A stretch of DNA of 64,000 bases from Streptomyces sp. 11x1 (GCF_032598905.1 NZ_CP122458.1:5109001-5173000); one strand, 5' to 3'. Positions 8,927-17,522 are shown, numbered from the stretch's first letter. Notes: generated by a model from the sequence alone, not told the origin. Numbers and translations: made by a program.

Positions 8927-9472
8927 ATGACCACGGGGAGCAGTGCCAGGGGGAGCCGGGGCGTCGGGACGGGACCGCGCCGGCGTCCGGTGCGCATGAT
9001 CGTCACGACGGCCGCGTGCGCGGTCGCGTGCGCCGTCACACTCACGGGTTGTTCGGGGAGCGGGGAGGGAGTACGGGTCGAGGGGCCGAGCGAGATACCC
9101 AGAGCCCTTGCCCGGGCGGACGCGGAGGTTCGCGCCAGCCCGCCGGCCTTCGACGGTGTGCGGGTGAACATCGCGGAGGGGCAGCCCCTGGGCGTCGGCA
9201 TACCGATAGCGGTCACCTTCGCCCGCCCGGTCCCCTCGACCGAACGCGCGGCCGTGGAAGGCCAGTTGAAGGTCACCGTCCTGGGCGACGGCGCCGAGGG
9301 CTCCTGGAAGTGGGCCGAGGACCCGGCCCTCGCCGACGGGCAGCGCGTCGACTTCCGTCCGCGCGCCTCCTGGCAGCCCGGCACCAAGGTCACCGTCAAG
9401 GTCGGCACGGCCCTCACCCGGCACTTCACCGTCGGCCGCTCGCAGATCGCCGCGAGCGCGCCCGACCGCTGA
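8927..9472 (+). CDS. Lipoprotein with stand-alone L,D-transpeptidase-type Ig domain
   Basis: The protein has 181 residues. ATG follows GGGGGA. The signal peptide ends in a lipobox (VTLTGC). The rest (about 70-175) resembles the N-terminal Ig-like domain of mycobacterial/streptomycete L,D-transpeptidases: GVGIPIAVTFARPVPSTER, VEGQLKVTV, EGSWKWAEDP, VDFRPRASWQPGTKVTVKV, then RHFTVGRSQIA. In those enzymes this domain leads into the YkuD catalytic domain. Here the protein stops at that point, so no enzymatic activity is expected. It lies opposite the sigma/anti-sigma pair whose anti-sigma carries the dead YkuD half, which suggests a shared envelope function. Confidence 0.75.
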   Translation: MTTGSSARGSRGVGTGPRRRPVRMIVTTAACAVACAVTLTGCSGSGEGVRVEGPSEIPRALARADAEVRASPPAFDGVRVNIAEGQPLGVGIPIAVTFARPVPSTERAAVEGQLKVTVLGDGAEGSWKWAEDPALADGQRVDFRPRASWQPGTKVTVKVGTALTRHFTVGRSQIAASAPDR

Positions 9473-9616
9473 GCGAGGTCGGAGAGAAGTCGGAGAGAAG
9501 TCGGAGGGGCCGGAGAAAAAGTGTTCCGTCGGTGTCATCCGTCCCGTGCGCCTCACGGGTTTCAGGAGTGTCAGACCAAGCACCTGGACCAACACACCTT
9601 TGGGGGGCGTCCGTTC

Positions 9617-10003
9617 ATGACCATGACACGGATGCACACACTCGTCGCCGTCGCAGCGCTGACCACGCTGCCGGCGGGGGCGTCGACGACGTCGTACGCC
9701 GCCTCGCGGGGGGAGGCGGCGCACGGCGTCGGCACGGCGGCCGCGGAGGCGGAGGCCGCCGCCACCGCGGCGGCCAGGAAGGCACCGACTCCGCGCATCC
9801 TCCAGCCCGGTGAACACCTCGTCGTCGCGCCGGGATTCGAGTTCTGGATCACGGAGGAGGACGAGCTGCCCGGCATGCCGGGCTGGGGAGTCTGGTACGC
9901 CATCTCCGACCTGCCCACGGTGGACGCCGGGCGGGAGTTCCTGCGCGGTGTGACCGTCCTCGACACCAAGGGCGGCGTCTACTCCCAGCTGCACCTGCGC
10001 TGA
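9617..10003 (+). CDS. Small secreted protein of unknown function
   Basis: The protein has 128 residues. ATG 9617 follows a G-rich ribosome-binding site (TGGGGGGC). A signal peptide (LVAVAALTTLPAGASTTSYA) is followed by an Ala/Glu-rich spacer and a compact C-terminal region (RILQPGEHLVVAPGFEFWITEEDELPG, ending VTVLDTKGGVYSQLHLR). No family is recognised. The end is marked by a hairpin 7 nt after the stop. Confidence 0.6.
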   Translation: MTMTRMHTLVAVAALTTLPAGASTTSYAASRGEAAHGVGTAAAEAEAAATAAARKAPTPRILQPGEHLVVAPGFEFWITEEDELPGMPGWGVWYAISDLPTVDAGREFLRGVTVLDTKGGVYSQLHLR

Positions 10004-10009
10004 CCCGAC

Positions 10010-10041
10010 CGTGCGGAGGGGGGCGACCGCCCCTCCGCACG
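10010..10041 (+). terminator. Perfect hairpin after secreted-protein gene
   Basis: A 12-bp perfect inverted repeat (CGTGCGGAGGGG at 10010-10021 with its complement at 10030-10041) begins 7 nt after the stop at 10003. There is no U-tract, as is common for Streptomyces terminators. Confidence 0.75.
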
Positions 10042-10200
10042 ACACGCTCCCCCCCCGTTCCCGTTCCCGATCCCCATACCGATCCCGATTCATGAACCAC
10101 CCGATCTCCGGGACCGGCTCGGCCACCCGCCGCACCGACCCGGCGTCCAGGACCGGGGCCAGGCCCCTTGTACGTGCCGTCGCCGTCTGGACCGGATTCG

Positions 10201-11565
10201 TCAAAGAGGCGGCTGTGCGGGCGCGGGGCCGAGTGTCGTGGTACCGGGGGCCGTGCGGTGGCCGAGGCCCGTGCGGTAGGCGTCGAGGGCGGCCTCCACG
10301 CGGCCGGTGCGGCGGTACAGGTCGCCCAGCAATCGGCACAGGTCGGCCAGGTCACCGGCGGCACCGGCCCGCTCCAGCAGGCTCAGCGCCCGTACGTAGT
10401 GCTCCTCGGCGGCGTCCGCGTCCCGCCCGTCCTCGGCGATGATGCCGAGGAGACGGTGCGCGGCGGCGGAGTGCAGGGCGCCGCGCTCGGAGCTGAGGTC
10501 GCTGAGGACCTCATGGAGCAGTTCCGCGGCCTCCTCGGACTTGCCCCTGCGGTGCAGGACGTCGGCGAGTTCGACGGCGACCTGGCTGGTGTAGAGCGCG
10601 GCGCGCTTGGCGGAGAGCATCCGGCGGGCCTCGCGCAGTTCCTCCTCGGCGCGGACGTAGTCGCCGTTCTGCGCGTGGAGGTAACCGCGCATCCAGTGGC
10701 AGTTGGCCAGCTCGGTGCGGATCTGGAGTTGCCGGTAGAGCTCGGAGGCCTTGGCGAGGGAGGCGTCGGCCTCGGCGATCCGCCCTTCGGCGATCATCGT
10801 CCGGGCGACCGAGCGGTGCATACGGGCGACGAGGGCCGGGTCGCCGGACTGCGGGGCGAGCGCGAGGGCCAGCTCGGCGGCCTGGGCCGCGCGGGCGTGG
10901 GCGCCCATGTCCATGTAGGGGGCGATGACGCCGGTGTAGAGGAGGAGCAGGGCGTCGGGGTCGTGCATGCCGTTGCGGTTCAGCTCGTCGAGCGTGGACT
11001 CGTACAGGTAGCAGGCGTAGCGCAGTTCACCGGCGAGGTAGTGGGCGGTCGCGCGGCCGCGCAGGGCGGGGACCCGGGCCGGCAGCGGGGCGTCGCCGAG
11101 CCGCTGCTCGACCTGCTCGAACCGCAGCTGGGCGGTCTCCAGGTCACCGGTCTCCAGGGCGCATTCACCGAGGCCGAGCAGCGCGTCGGCCTGCTCGGTG
11201 ACCAGGCCGTACTCCTCCGCCTCGGCGAGGACGGCCGTGAAACCCTCGGCGGCGGCCTCCCCGGCACCGCTGGCGAGCGTGCGCTGGGCGCCGGTCAGCC
11301 GGAGCCGCAGCTCGGTGGCGAAGCCCGCGGGGCGGCCGGTGGCCAGTTCGTCGTAGCCGACGCCGAGCCGTTCGGCGATATGCCGCAGCGCGGGTTCCGA
11401 GGCGCGTACCCGGCCGGCCTCCAGGGTCGAGATGTATGCCGGGGTGTACGCCGGTTCCGCCAACTGCCGCTGTGTGAGGCCGCGTTCCGTCCGCAGTTGT
11501 TGCACTCTGCGCCCGATGACCTCGGGGTCGTCACGCTCGGCCATACCTGCCATGACGTAAAGCAT
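10201..11565 (-). CDS. XRE-family regulator with TPR repeats
   Basis: The protein has about 454 residues. The start is probably ATG 11565 (GCGGAG upstream); ATG 11553 and 11544 are alternatives. An XRE-type helix-turn-helix covers about residues 15-72 (VIGRRVQQLRTERGLTQRQL, then TPAYISTLEAGRVRASEPALRHIAERLGV). It is followed by a long array of TPR-like helices with repeated A-x-LL-GLGECAL/AEELREAR patterns. Proteins of this build in Streptomyces often act as peptide-responsive or stress regulators. It is divergent from a 32-codon ORF, and an AT-containing palindromic site lies between them, suggesting autoregulation and control of the small ORF. Confidence 0.85.
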   Translation of the reverse strand: MLYVMAGMAERDDPEVIGRRVQQLRTERGLTQRQLAEPAYTPAYISTLEAGRVRASEPALRHIAERLGVGYDELATGRPAGFATELRLRLTGAQRTLASGAGEAAAEGFTAVLAEAEEYGLVTEQADALLGLGECALETGDLETAQLRFEQVEQRLGDAPLPARVPALRGRATAHYLAGELRYACYLYESTLDELNRNGMHDPDALLLLYTGVIAPYMDMGAHARAAQAAELALALAPQSGDPALVARMHRSVARTMIAEGRIAEADASLAKASELYRQLQIRTELANCHWMRGYLHAQNGDYVRAEEELREARRMLSAKRAALYTSQVAVELADVLHRRGKSEEAAELLHEVLSDLSSERGALHSAAAHRLLGIIAEDGRDADAAEEHYVRALSLLERAGAAGDLADLCRLLGDLYRRTGRVEAALDAYRTGLGHRTAPGTTTLGPAPAQPPL

Positions 11566-11642
11566 GCCAGTAACTCCGCTTACATCGGCCGCTTCACCCA
11601 ACTCCCGAACAGCCTCTTGCCGTCGGTAGGCCAAAGCCTTAC

Positions 11643-11670
11643 GTTAAGCGACGCGTTAAGCGTGCTTAAC
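11643..11670. promoter_or_regulatory. GTTAAGC operator-like palindrome and direct repeat
   Basis: GTTAAGCG occurs at 11643-11650 and again at 11655-11662, 12 bp apart. The second copy forms a near-perfect palindrome with GCTTAAC at 11664-11670 (GTTAAGCGTGCTTAAC). Such AT-containing symmetry is rare in this background. It sits between the divergent starts of the XRE-TPR regulator and the 32-codon ORF, where an operator for either would be expected. Confidence 0.6.
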
Positions 11671-11698
11671 CCACCCGGTCAGCCGCAGGGAGGTCGCC

Positions 11699-11797
11699 GT
11701 GATCCGAGACCTGCTCACCCGCCATGCCCGCGCCGCCGCGGCCGCGCTGCTCGCGATCACCGCCCTGATGACAGCGGCCAACGCTCTCCCCCGCTGA
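11699..11797 (+). CDS. Candidate 32-residue hydrophobic peptide
   Basis: GTG at 11699 is preceded by CAGGGAGG at 11686-11693 with ideal spacing. The ORF encodes 32 residues, with a basic start (MIRDLLTRHARAA) and a hydrophobic Ala/Leu/Ile segment, ending NALPR. Third positions are almost all G or C. It is divergent from the XRE-TPR regulator and just downstream of the GTTAAGC operator. The shape is that of a short membrane-inserting or exported peptide, and the placement suggests a signalling or regulated peptide. No known family is recognised. Confidence 0.55.
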   Translation: MIRDLLTRHARAAAAALLAITALMTAANALPR

Positions 11798-11822
11798 CGG
11801 CGCGCACCACCTGCCCGTCGGC

Positions 11823-11918
11823 TCAGAACTCGGCGGTGTCCAGGTCGAAGCCGAGGGGGCTGGGCAGGGGGACGACCATGCCCAGCTTGCACTTCACCGC
11901 CTTCGCGTACCTGTCCGC
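11823..11918 (-). pseudogene. Remnant of a Uma2-family protein (C-terminus)
   Basis: About 31 codons ending before a stop resemble only the end of a Uma2-family (PD-(D/E)XK-like) protein: YAKAVKCKLGMVVPLPSP then LGFDLDTAEF. The rest of the roughly 190-residue family is missing. The apparent N-terminal extension is encoded by a hairpin repeat and is not real coding sequence. Confidence 0.45.
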
Positions 11919-11972
11919 AGAGGGCTCCGGGCCTTCGACCCGAACGCCGCGGGCTGCTCCCGCGCGGACGCA

Positions 11973-12008
11973 CGGGTGCCCGCGCCCCTCCAGGGGCGCG
12001 GGCACCCG
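11973..12008. repeat. 17-bp inverted repeat, member of a dispersed GC-rich element
   Basis: Perfect arms at 11973-11989 and 11992-12008 with a 2-nt loop. The core CAGGGGCGCGG is shared with elements at about 20500, 25936 and 49290. It lies downstream of the MscS-like gene and probably also works as a transcription terminator. Confidence 0.7.
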
Positions 12009-12070
12009 CGTGCGTACGGCGACACACCGGCGGTCACCTGCAGCTCACCCGCCGGCGGTCTCCCCGCCCG

Positions 12071-12841
12071 TCACCTGTCGACGGTGGCCGGCTCGCCCTC
12101 GCGGCTCGCCGGGACGCTCTCGCGGCCCGCCCGGTACGCCGCCACACTGCCCCGCGCCTGCACGGTCTCCCGCTCCACCGTCGTCAGCATCCGCTCCCAG
12201 CGCTGCCGCATCGGCCCGATCAGGCCGCCGCCGACACCGACGACGAGGATGCCGGCGACCGTGCCGAGCGCGGCGTAGAGAACCGGCCGGGTGACGTCCT
12301 GGGCGATACCGGCCTGGCCGAGCGCCGCGATGACGCCGAGGCCGACGACGCAGGCCCAGACGGCGGTCGCGAGGGCGCGGCCGTAGGAGAGGGAGGCGAG
12401 CGCGCCCCCGACGATCCCGCGCACCGCGCCGGCGACGGCCATCGCGACGACCACGAGGACCACGGCGACGACCGCGCGCGGCAGCCAGCCCACGATGTCG
12501 TCGATCAGCGCGCTCACCGGGTTGGGGCCGAAGACACCCAGCGCGAACTGCAGGGTCATCAGCATCAGCGCGTAGTACACGATCCGGCGGAGGATGCCGG
12601 TCAGGTCGTACGAGGAGTCCCGCAGCAGCCGTGACGTTCCGGCACGTTCGGAGAGGCGCTCGGAGCCGACCTTGCGCAGGAGGCGGTCGACGGCGCGGGA
12701 GACCAGTTTCGCGACGAACCAGCCGACGATCAGGATGACGAGGAAGGCGACGAGTTGCGGTACGAACTGCGCGACCTTGGACCAGGCGTCGTTCAAGCCC
12801 CGGGCGAAGTCGACGGACAGGTCGACGGACAGGCTGACCAT
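12071..12841 (-). CDS. MscS/CmpX-like membrane protein with conserved TM-helix repeats
   Basis: The protein has 256 residues. ATG 12841 follows GAAGGGAAGA. An N-terminal segment (FARGLNDAWSKVAQFVPQ) leads into a first helix (VAFLVILIVGWFVAKLVSRAVDRLLRKVG), the pattern of the 'conserved TM helix' family linked to small-conductance mechanosensitive channels and CmpX. Further helices follow at about 80-100, 110-150 and 165-200. The last 45 residues are polar. The classical MscS beta-domain is absent, so gating as a true channel is uncertain. It is divergent from the beta-propeller gene across 325 nt. Confidence 0.7.
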   Translation of the reverse strand: MVSLSVDLSVDFARGLNDAWSKVAQFVPQLVAFLVILIVGWFVAKLVSRAVDRLLRKVGSERLSERAGTSRLLRDSSYDLTGILRRIVYYALMLMTLQFALGVFGPNPVSALIDDIVGWLPRAVVAVVLVVVAMAVAGAVRGIVGGALASLSYGRALATAVWACVVGLGVIAALGQAGIAQDVTRPVLYAALGTVAGILVVGVGGGLIGPMRQRWERMLTTVERETVQARGSVAAYRAGRESVPASREGEPATVDR

Positions 12842-13166
12842 GGGTGGTTCTTCCCTTCGCGGGTACGTCGGATACGTCCCCTCCCCTTGTGGATAGCAGT
12901 GGGCCGACCGGGTGACGGCGCACCTCAGGGCCGTTCGGGTGACCGCGCGCGGGGTGCGTGGAGGGCGCGTGCGCCGGAGTGGAGGTCCGCCCCGTAAATC
13001 CATTGAGTTCCCGGCCACCCCCTGTGACGCTCTTGTCAGTGGCATGACTTACTCTTCGCTCACGCGTCACAGGATTCACACGCGCGGCACAGGTCGAACA
13101 CACCGGCCCCGCGCGAAGGCCTCCGGCGACGCGCCCATTTCTTTCGTTCCGGGGGGTTCGAAACCT
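12842..13166. other. Divergent intergenic region, no gene seen
   Basis: This 325-nt stretch separates two divergent starts and so must carry both promoters. It ends with a G6 ribosome-binding site before the beta-propeller gene. Around 13011-13080 it contains less GC-rich sequence (CTTACTCTTCGCTCACGCGTCACAG), a likely promoter zone. No coding frame or hairpin was recognised. Confidence 0.4.
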
Positions 13167-15158
13167 GTGCGTATGCGCACTCTTCCGGCTGCCACCGCGC
13201 TGGCAGTCCTGTTCAGTTCGGCCGCGCTCACGGTCGGCACGGGCGCGCCCGCAGCGGCCGACAGCAGCAAGATCGTGCCGGTCAAGTCGGCGGGCGACTT
13301 CCTCGTGGACGGCGCCCACCAGCGGGTCTTCGTCAGCGACCCGTACAGCGGCAAGGTCGTCGCCACAACCTACTCGGGCACCGTCCTCGGCACCGTCGCC
13401 TCCCTGCCCGGGGTGACGGGCCTGGCTCTGTCCGCCGACTCGGGCACCCTCTACGCGGCCGTGCCCGGCGCCGACGCGATCGTGGCCATCGACGCCGTCG
13501 GCATGACCGAGGCCGGGCGGTACGCGACCGGCGACGGCACCAAGCCGACCCACCTCGCCGTCGCGGGGGGCAAGGTCTGGTTCGGGTACGGCGACAAGGA
13601 GCACGGGGACATCGGTTCGCTGGACGTCTCCGGTGAGCAGCCCGTGGTGGCGCTCGGCCAGGACGCCGACACGGACTGGACGGGCGCGCCCCGCCTCGCC
13701 GTGTCCCCGGCCGACCCGGACGTGGTGGCCGCGGCCTCCCCAGAGGTCTACTGGTTCAACCTCGCCGTGTTCGACGTCTCCGGCACCACGGCCGTGCGTA
13801 CCGCGCGCGTCGGCGGTCCGGGCGAGTCCGGCAAGACCAACGACCTCGCCTTCACGCCCGACGGCAGCCGACTGATCACCGCCGAGGCCGGCAACCAGCA
13901 CAAGGTGTGGCAGACGTCCGACCTCGCGCAGGTCGGCTCGTACACGACGGAGCACCACCCGAACTCGGTGGCGATCGCCCCGGACGGGACCCTCGCCGCC
14001 GGGACCAGCTCCCCGTACGACCCGGACATCTACGTGTTCACGCCGGGTACGACGACGCCCGTGCGGGAGTACGAGCTGCCGGACACCGACACGATCAGCG
14101 GCTCCGACGACCTCGCCGACGGCGGGCTCGCCTGGGAGCCGGGCGGCAGCAGGCTGTTCGCGCTGACGGGGAACTACGACGGCGAGTACAGCCTCCGCGT
14201 CTACGACGACCCCACCAAGTCCAAGCCGACCCTGACGGTCAGCGCCCCGGCGACGGCCACCCGTGCCAAGCCGCTCACGGTCTCCGGCACCCTGACGGCC
14301 ACGCTGCCGCTGCCCGCCGGCACCCCGCTCACGGTCACCCGGACCGACATCGAGTCCCCGAAGGGCAAGTCGCTCGGCACCAAGACGCTGGGCACGGGCG
14401 GCAAGTTCTCCTTCACGGACACCCCGCCGGCCGGAGGCAAGGTCACCTACAAGGTGTCGTACGCGGGCGACGCGCAGCACACCGCCGCATCCGCCTCCCG
14501 CTCCGTCGAGGTCTCCCGGGCGACGCCCGCGCTGACGCTGGACAAGAACCGCAAGACCTACGCCTACGGCGCGGACGTGAAGTTCACGGCGCACCTCGGC
14601 ACGACCTACAAGAACCGCAAGGTCGAGATCTGGGCCGACCCGTACGGCTCGGACAAGCCGAACAAGCTGGTGAAGTCGGGGACGGTGAACTCCAGCGGCA
14701 ACCTGTCGGTCACCGTCGACCTCAAGCGGGACACCAAGCTCTCGGTGAAGTTCGCGGGCGACGCGCGCTACAAGGCGAGGACGGTCACCAACACCGTCTA
14801 CACCAAGGTCGCCATCTCGTCGTCGATCTCGGGCCACTACACGACCCGGACGGCCTGGGGCCAGAAGTACCACTACATCCGCAAGTCCAAGGACCCGGTC
14901 CTGAAGACCACGATGTCGTACTACCCGGACCGCAAGCAGCGCCTCCAGCTGCAGTTCCACTACGACGGCGCCTGGCGGGACTGGGGCAGCGAGTACTTCC
15001 CCCTCGGCACCGCGGGCAAGTCCGACGTGACCCTCACCGGCACGCCGACCACGAACGTCCGCCTGCGCTTCCGCTCGGAGTACCACGACACGACGTCCGG
15101 CGACAACGTCAACACCACGACGTACGGGGCCTGGAAGTACTTCATCTACACGAGCTAG
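13167..15158 (+). CDS. Secreted YVTN-type beta-propeller and Ig-repeat protein
   Basis: The protein has 663 residues. GTG 13167 is chosen because it is about 10 nt from GGGGGG; ATG 13173 is 16 nt away. The signal peptide ends near PAAAD (residue 33). Residues 35-345 contain repeated blade motifs (VAIDAVGMTEAGRYATG, AVAGGKVWFGYGD, AFTPDGSRLITAEAG, VAIAPDGTLAAG). Residues about 350-530 form two bacterial Ig-like repeats (LTVSAPATATRAKPLTVSG; GKVTYKVSYAGDAQHTAAS; LSVKFAGDARYKARTV). A C-terminal domain of about 120 residues (YHYIRKSKDPVLKTTMSYYP, ending WKYFIYTS) is of unknown fold. An extracellular binding or structural role is likely. A strong hairpin follows. Confidence 0.82.
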   Translation: MRMRTLPAATALAVLFSSAALTVGTGAPAAADSSKIVPVKSAGDFLVDGAHQRVFVSDPYSGKVVATTYSGTVLGTVASLPGVTGLALSADSGTLYAAVPGADAIVAIDAVGMTEAGRYATGDGTKPTHLAVAGGKVWFGYGDKEHGDIGSLDVSGEQPVVALGQDADTDWTGAPRLAVSPADPDVVAAASPEVYWFNLAVFDVSGTTAVRTARVGGPGESGKTNDLAFTPDGSRLITAEAGNQHKVWQTSDLAQVGSYTTEHHPNSVAIAPDGTLAAGTSSPYDPDIYVFTPGTTTPVREYELPDTDTISGSDDLADGGLAWEPGGSRLFALTGNYDGEYSLRVYDDPTKSKPTLTVSAPATATRAKPLTVSGTLTATLPLPAGTPLTVTRTDIESPKGKSLGTKTLGTGGKFSFTDTPPAGGKVTYKVSYAGDAQHTAASASRSVEVSRATPALTLDKNRKTYAYGADVKFTAHLGTTYKNRKVEIWADPYGSDKPNKLVKSGTVNSSGNLSVTVDLKRDTKLSVKFAGDARYKARTVTNTVYTKVAISSSISGHYTTRTAWGQKYHYIRKSKDPVLKTTMSYYPDRKQRLQLQFHYDGAWRDWGSEYFPLGTAGKSDVTLTGTPTTNVRLRFRSEYHDTTSGDNVNTTTYGAWKYFIYTS

Positions 15159-15191
15159 CCCACGGGGGCGCCCCCGCCCGGGCGCCCTTCG

Positions 15192-15232
15192 CACCTGTGG
15201 CCCGTGACGTCGGACGTCGCGGGCCACAGGTG
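15192..15232 (+). terminator. Perfect 13-bp hairpin after beta-propeller gene
   Basis: CACCTGTGGCCCG (15192-15204) pairs with CGGGCCACAGGTG (15220-15232). The 15-nt loop holds a smaller inverted GACGTC pair. It lies 34 nt after the stop at 15158. Confidence 0.85.
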
Positions 15233-15394
15233 TGTCACGCCTCGACGGCCTCGCGACGGCGGACCGTCCGCCAGGAACGAGCCGTTCCGAATGATGGCCA
15301 AAGCGGTCTCCCTTACCTGCCGGTACGTGTGACGATACGGCCCTGTTCGAATCTTGAGACCTCGATCGAGGCCACGGTCACAAAGGAACAGGAC

Positions 15395-16141
15395 ATGACC
15401 ACGCCTGTGCCCTCCGCTCCCTCCACACCCTCACCAGCGGCTTCGGCCGCCCCGACCGCGCGGCTCCTCCTCGTCGACGACGAGGAGGGGATCCGCTCCA
15501 TGCTGACGATGGCGCTGGAGTTCCTCGGCTATCAGGTGACCTCCGCGGCCACCGGCCGCCAGGCCCTGCAGGCCGTCACCCGTTACGACCCCGATCTGAT
15601 CCTCCTCGACGTCAACCTGCCCGACCTGAGCGGTTTCGACGTGTGCCGGAACCTGCGCGACCGGGGCAACGCGGTCCCTGTGCTGTTCCTCACCGGGCTC
15701 GGCGGGGTCGACGACCGGGTGCGCGGGCTGGACATGGGCGGGGACGACTTCGTCACCAAGCCGTTCGAACTGAAGGAGATCGCCGCCCGGGTCCGCGCCC
15801 TGTTGCGCCGGGCCGGCGGCGGCCACTCCGCGCCCGACGGCAACCGCAACCGCCTTCGCGCCGGCGCGGTCCAACTGGACGCCGACGCCCACCAGGTCTG
15901 GGCCGACGGCCACCCCGTCGACCTCACCACCACCGAGTTCGCCCTGCTGCGCTACCTCATGGAGAACCCCGGGCGCGTCCTGTCCCGGCGCCAGATCCAG
16001 GAACGGGTCTGGAACCACCGTGACGAGGGGTCCGGCGTCGTCGACACGTACATCTACTACCTGCGCCGCAAACTGGGCGAGCCGGGTCAGTCCCTCATAC
16101 GAACGGTCAGAGGAGTGGGCTACCAACTGTGCGCCAACTGA
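15395..16141 (+). CDS. OmpR-family response regulator
   Basis: The protein has 248 residues. ATG follows AAAGGAACAGG. After a Pro/Ser/Thr-rich lead of about 22 residues comes a receiver domain (RLLLVDDEEGIRSML) with acceptor D72 in LILLDVNLPDLSG, the Thr of FLTGLGG and the Lys of DFVTKPF. A winged-helix DNA-binding domain follows (VDLTTTEFALLRYLMENPGR, RRQIQERVWNHR, VDTYIYYLRRKLG, then RTVRGVGYQL). It pairs with the histidine kinase 44 nt downstream in what is probably one transcript. Confidence 0.93.
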   Translation: MTTPVPSAPSTPSPAASAAPTARLLLVDDEEGIRSMLTMALEFLGYQVTSAATGRQALQAVTRYDPDLILLDVNLPDLSGFDVCRNLRDRGNAVPVLFLTGLGGVDDRVRGLDMGGDDFVTKPFELKEIAARVRALLRRAGGGHSAPDGNRNRLRAGAVQLDADAHQVWADGHPVDLTTTEFALLRYLMENPGRVLSRRQIQERVWNHRDEGSGVVDTYIYYLRRKLGEPGQSLIRTVRGVGYQLCAN

Positions 16142-16184
16142 ACGAGACCACCGTTTCCGGGCCGGCCACGGGCGGGTTGTGGCC

Positions 16185-17522
16185 ATGAGTGGGTTCACCG
16201 GGCTGGGGGAGAGCATCCGGGCGGTCGGGCTGCTCGCGCCGGGTGACGCATGCTCCCGGCCCCTCCCCGGCCGCCCGCTCCCGCCCGTCGAGCAGCCGAT
16301 CCGCCCCCACCGCACCGGCCGACGCACCGTCGGCTTCTGGCTGATCGCCACGATCGCGACCCTGGGCGCCGTCGCCGCCCTCTCCGCCCACACCCTCGCC
16401 CAGCACCTCACGGCCCGCACCGACCAGGAAATAGCAAGAGCCAGCGCCTTCGACGGCGCGATCGCCCCGAGTCCGACCCCGGCCCTCGACAAGAACGGGC
16501 TCGTGCTCGTGCTCGATATGCGCGGGCGGGTCGTCGCGCGTCACCCCGGGGGCGACGATCTGCCCGCGTTTCCGGTGCTCACCGCCGACCGGCTGAAGGC
16601 GTACGCCACCCGGTCGGCGCCCTCCGCGTTCGGGGAGAGTTATCGGGCGAAGGTGGTGCGCACGGCGGAGGTGGGCCGGGACCACCAGGGCGGGTACGTC
16701 GTCACCGCGAGATCCACCGCCGCCGACCGCCGGGCCGTCGAGCGCCTGCTCCAGGTCGAGACGGCCGCCGCCCTCCCCCTCCTGGCCACCGTCCTGATCG
16801 GCGCCCGCCGCCTCGGTCGCCGCGAGGTCAGGGAACGGCAGGACACCGAGCGGCGGCTGCGCGAGTTCATGGCGGCCGCCGGGCACGAACTGCGCAACCC
16901 CCTGACCACGATCTCCGGTTACGCCGAACTCGCCCGGCTCGGCGACGCCGGGCACGAAGCGATGCGGCAGGAGGCACTCGGCCGGATCACCACCGAGGTC
17001 GGCCGCATGAGCACGCTCATCGACGAGCTGGTGCTGCTGACCCGCCTGGACTTCGGCCAGCCGCTCCGGCTGACCTGCGTGGATCTGGCCCAGCTGTGCC
17101 GCGACGCGGTCTGCGCCGCCCGCGACTGCCACCCCGACCGTCCCGTACGGCTGCTGCTGGCCCCCGGCGACCACACGGTCACCGGCGACCCCTTGCGACT
17201 GCACCAACTGGTCGCCAACCTCCTGGCCAACGCCCGCGTGCACACGCCACCGGGGACGACGACCACTCTGGGGCTCGGGACGGAGGACGGCCACCGGGTC
17301 ATCGAGGTGCTGGACGACGGCCCGGGCATCCCCGACGAACTCCGCGCCCGGCTCTTCGACCCCTTCGTACGCGGCGAGGAGACCCGGGCCGCGGGCAGCG
17401 GACTCGGCCTCAGCATCGTGGCGGCGATCGCGGCGGCCCACGGGGGCGTGGTCACCCTGGAACCGTCCGAACCCTCGCACCGGGGCGCCTGGTTCAGGGT
17501 CCGCATCCCGGCGCCGTCGTGA
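16185..17522 (+). CDS. Membrane sensor histidine kinase
   Basis: The protein has about 445 residues; GTG 16179 is an equally possible start. A transmembrane helix (VGFWLIATIATLGAVAALSA, residues 50-70) is followed by an extracytoplasmic sensor region (about 75-195) and a second helix (AAALPLLATVLIGARRL). The dimerisation domain holds the phosphoacceptor H234 in AAAGHELRNPLTTISGYAEL. The ATPase domain has an N box (LVANLLANARVHTPPG), G1 (VLDDGPGIPDEL), F box (LFDPFVRG) and G2 (GSGLGLSIV). It phosphorylates the adjacent OmpR-type regulator. The signal is unknown. Confidence 0.92.
   Translation: MSGFTGLGESIRAVGLLAPGDACSRPLPGRPLPPVEQPIRPHRTGRRTVGFWLIATIATLGAVAALSAHTLAQHLTARTDQEIARASAFDGAIAPSPTPALDKNGLVLVLDMRGRVVARHPGGDDLPAFPVLTADRLKAYATRSAPSAFGESYRAKVVRTAEVGRDHQGGYVVTARSTAADRRAVERLLQVETAAALPLLATVLIGARRLGRREVRERQDTERRLREFMAAAGHELRNPLTTISGYAELARLGDAGHEAMRQEALGRITTEVGRMSTLIDELVLLTRLDFGQPLRLTCVDLAQLCRDAVCAARDCHPDRPVRLLLAPGDHTVTGDPLRLHQLVANLLANARVHTPPGTTTTLGLGTEDGHRVIEVLDDGPGIPDELRARLFDPFVRGEETRAAGSGLGLSIVAAIAAAHGGVVTLEPSEPSHRGAWFRVRIPAPS

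Noticed and set aside
11919..12005. N-terminal part of a 60-codon minus-strand ORF
   Set aside because: It is encoded by the inverted-repeat hairpin and carries no family pattern; only the Uma2-like tail was kept.
12045..15227. A 1060-codon open frame on the minus strand
   Set aside because: It is antisense to the beta-propeller gene and runs into the MscS-like gene in another frame. Its Arg/Gly/Val-rich composition is typical of GC-driven shadow frames.
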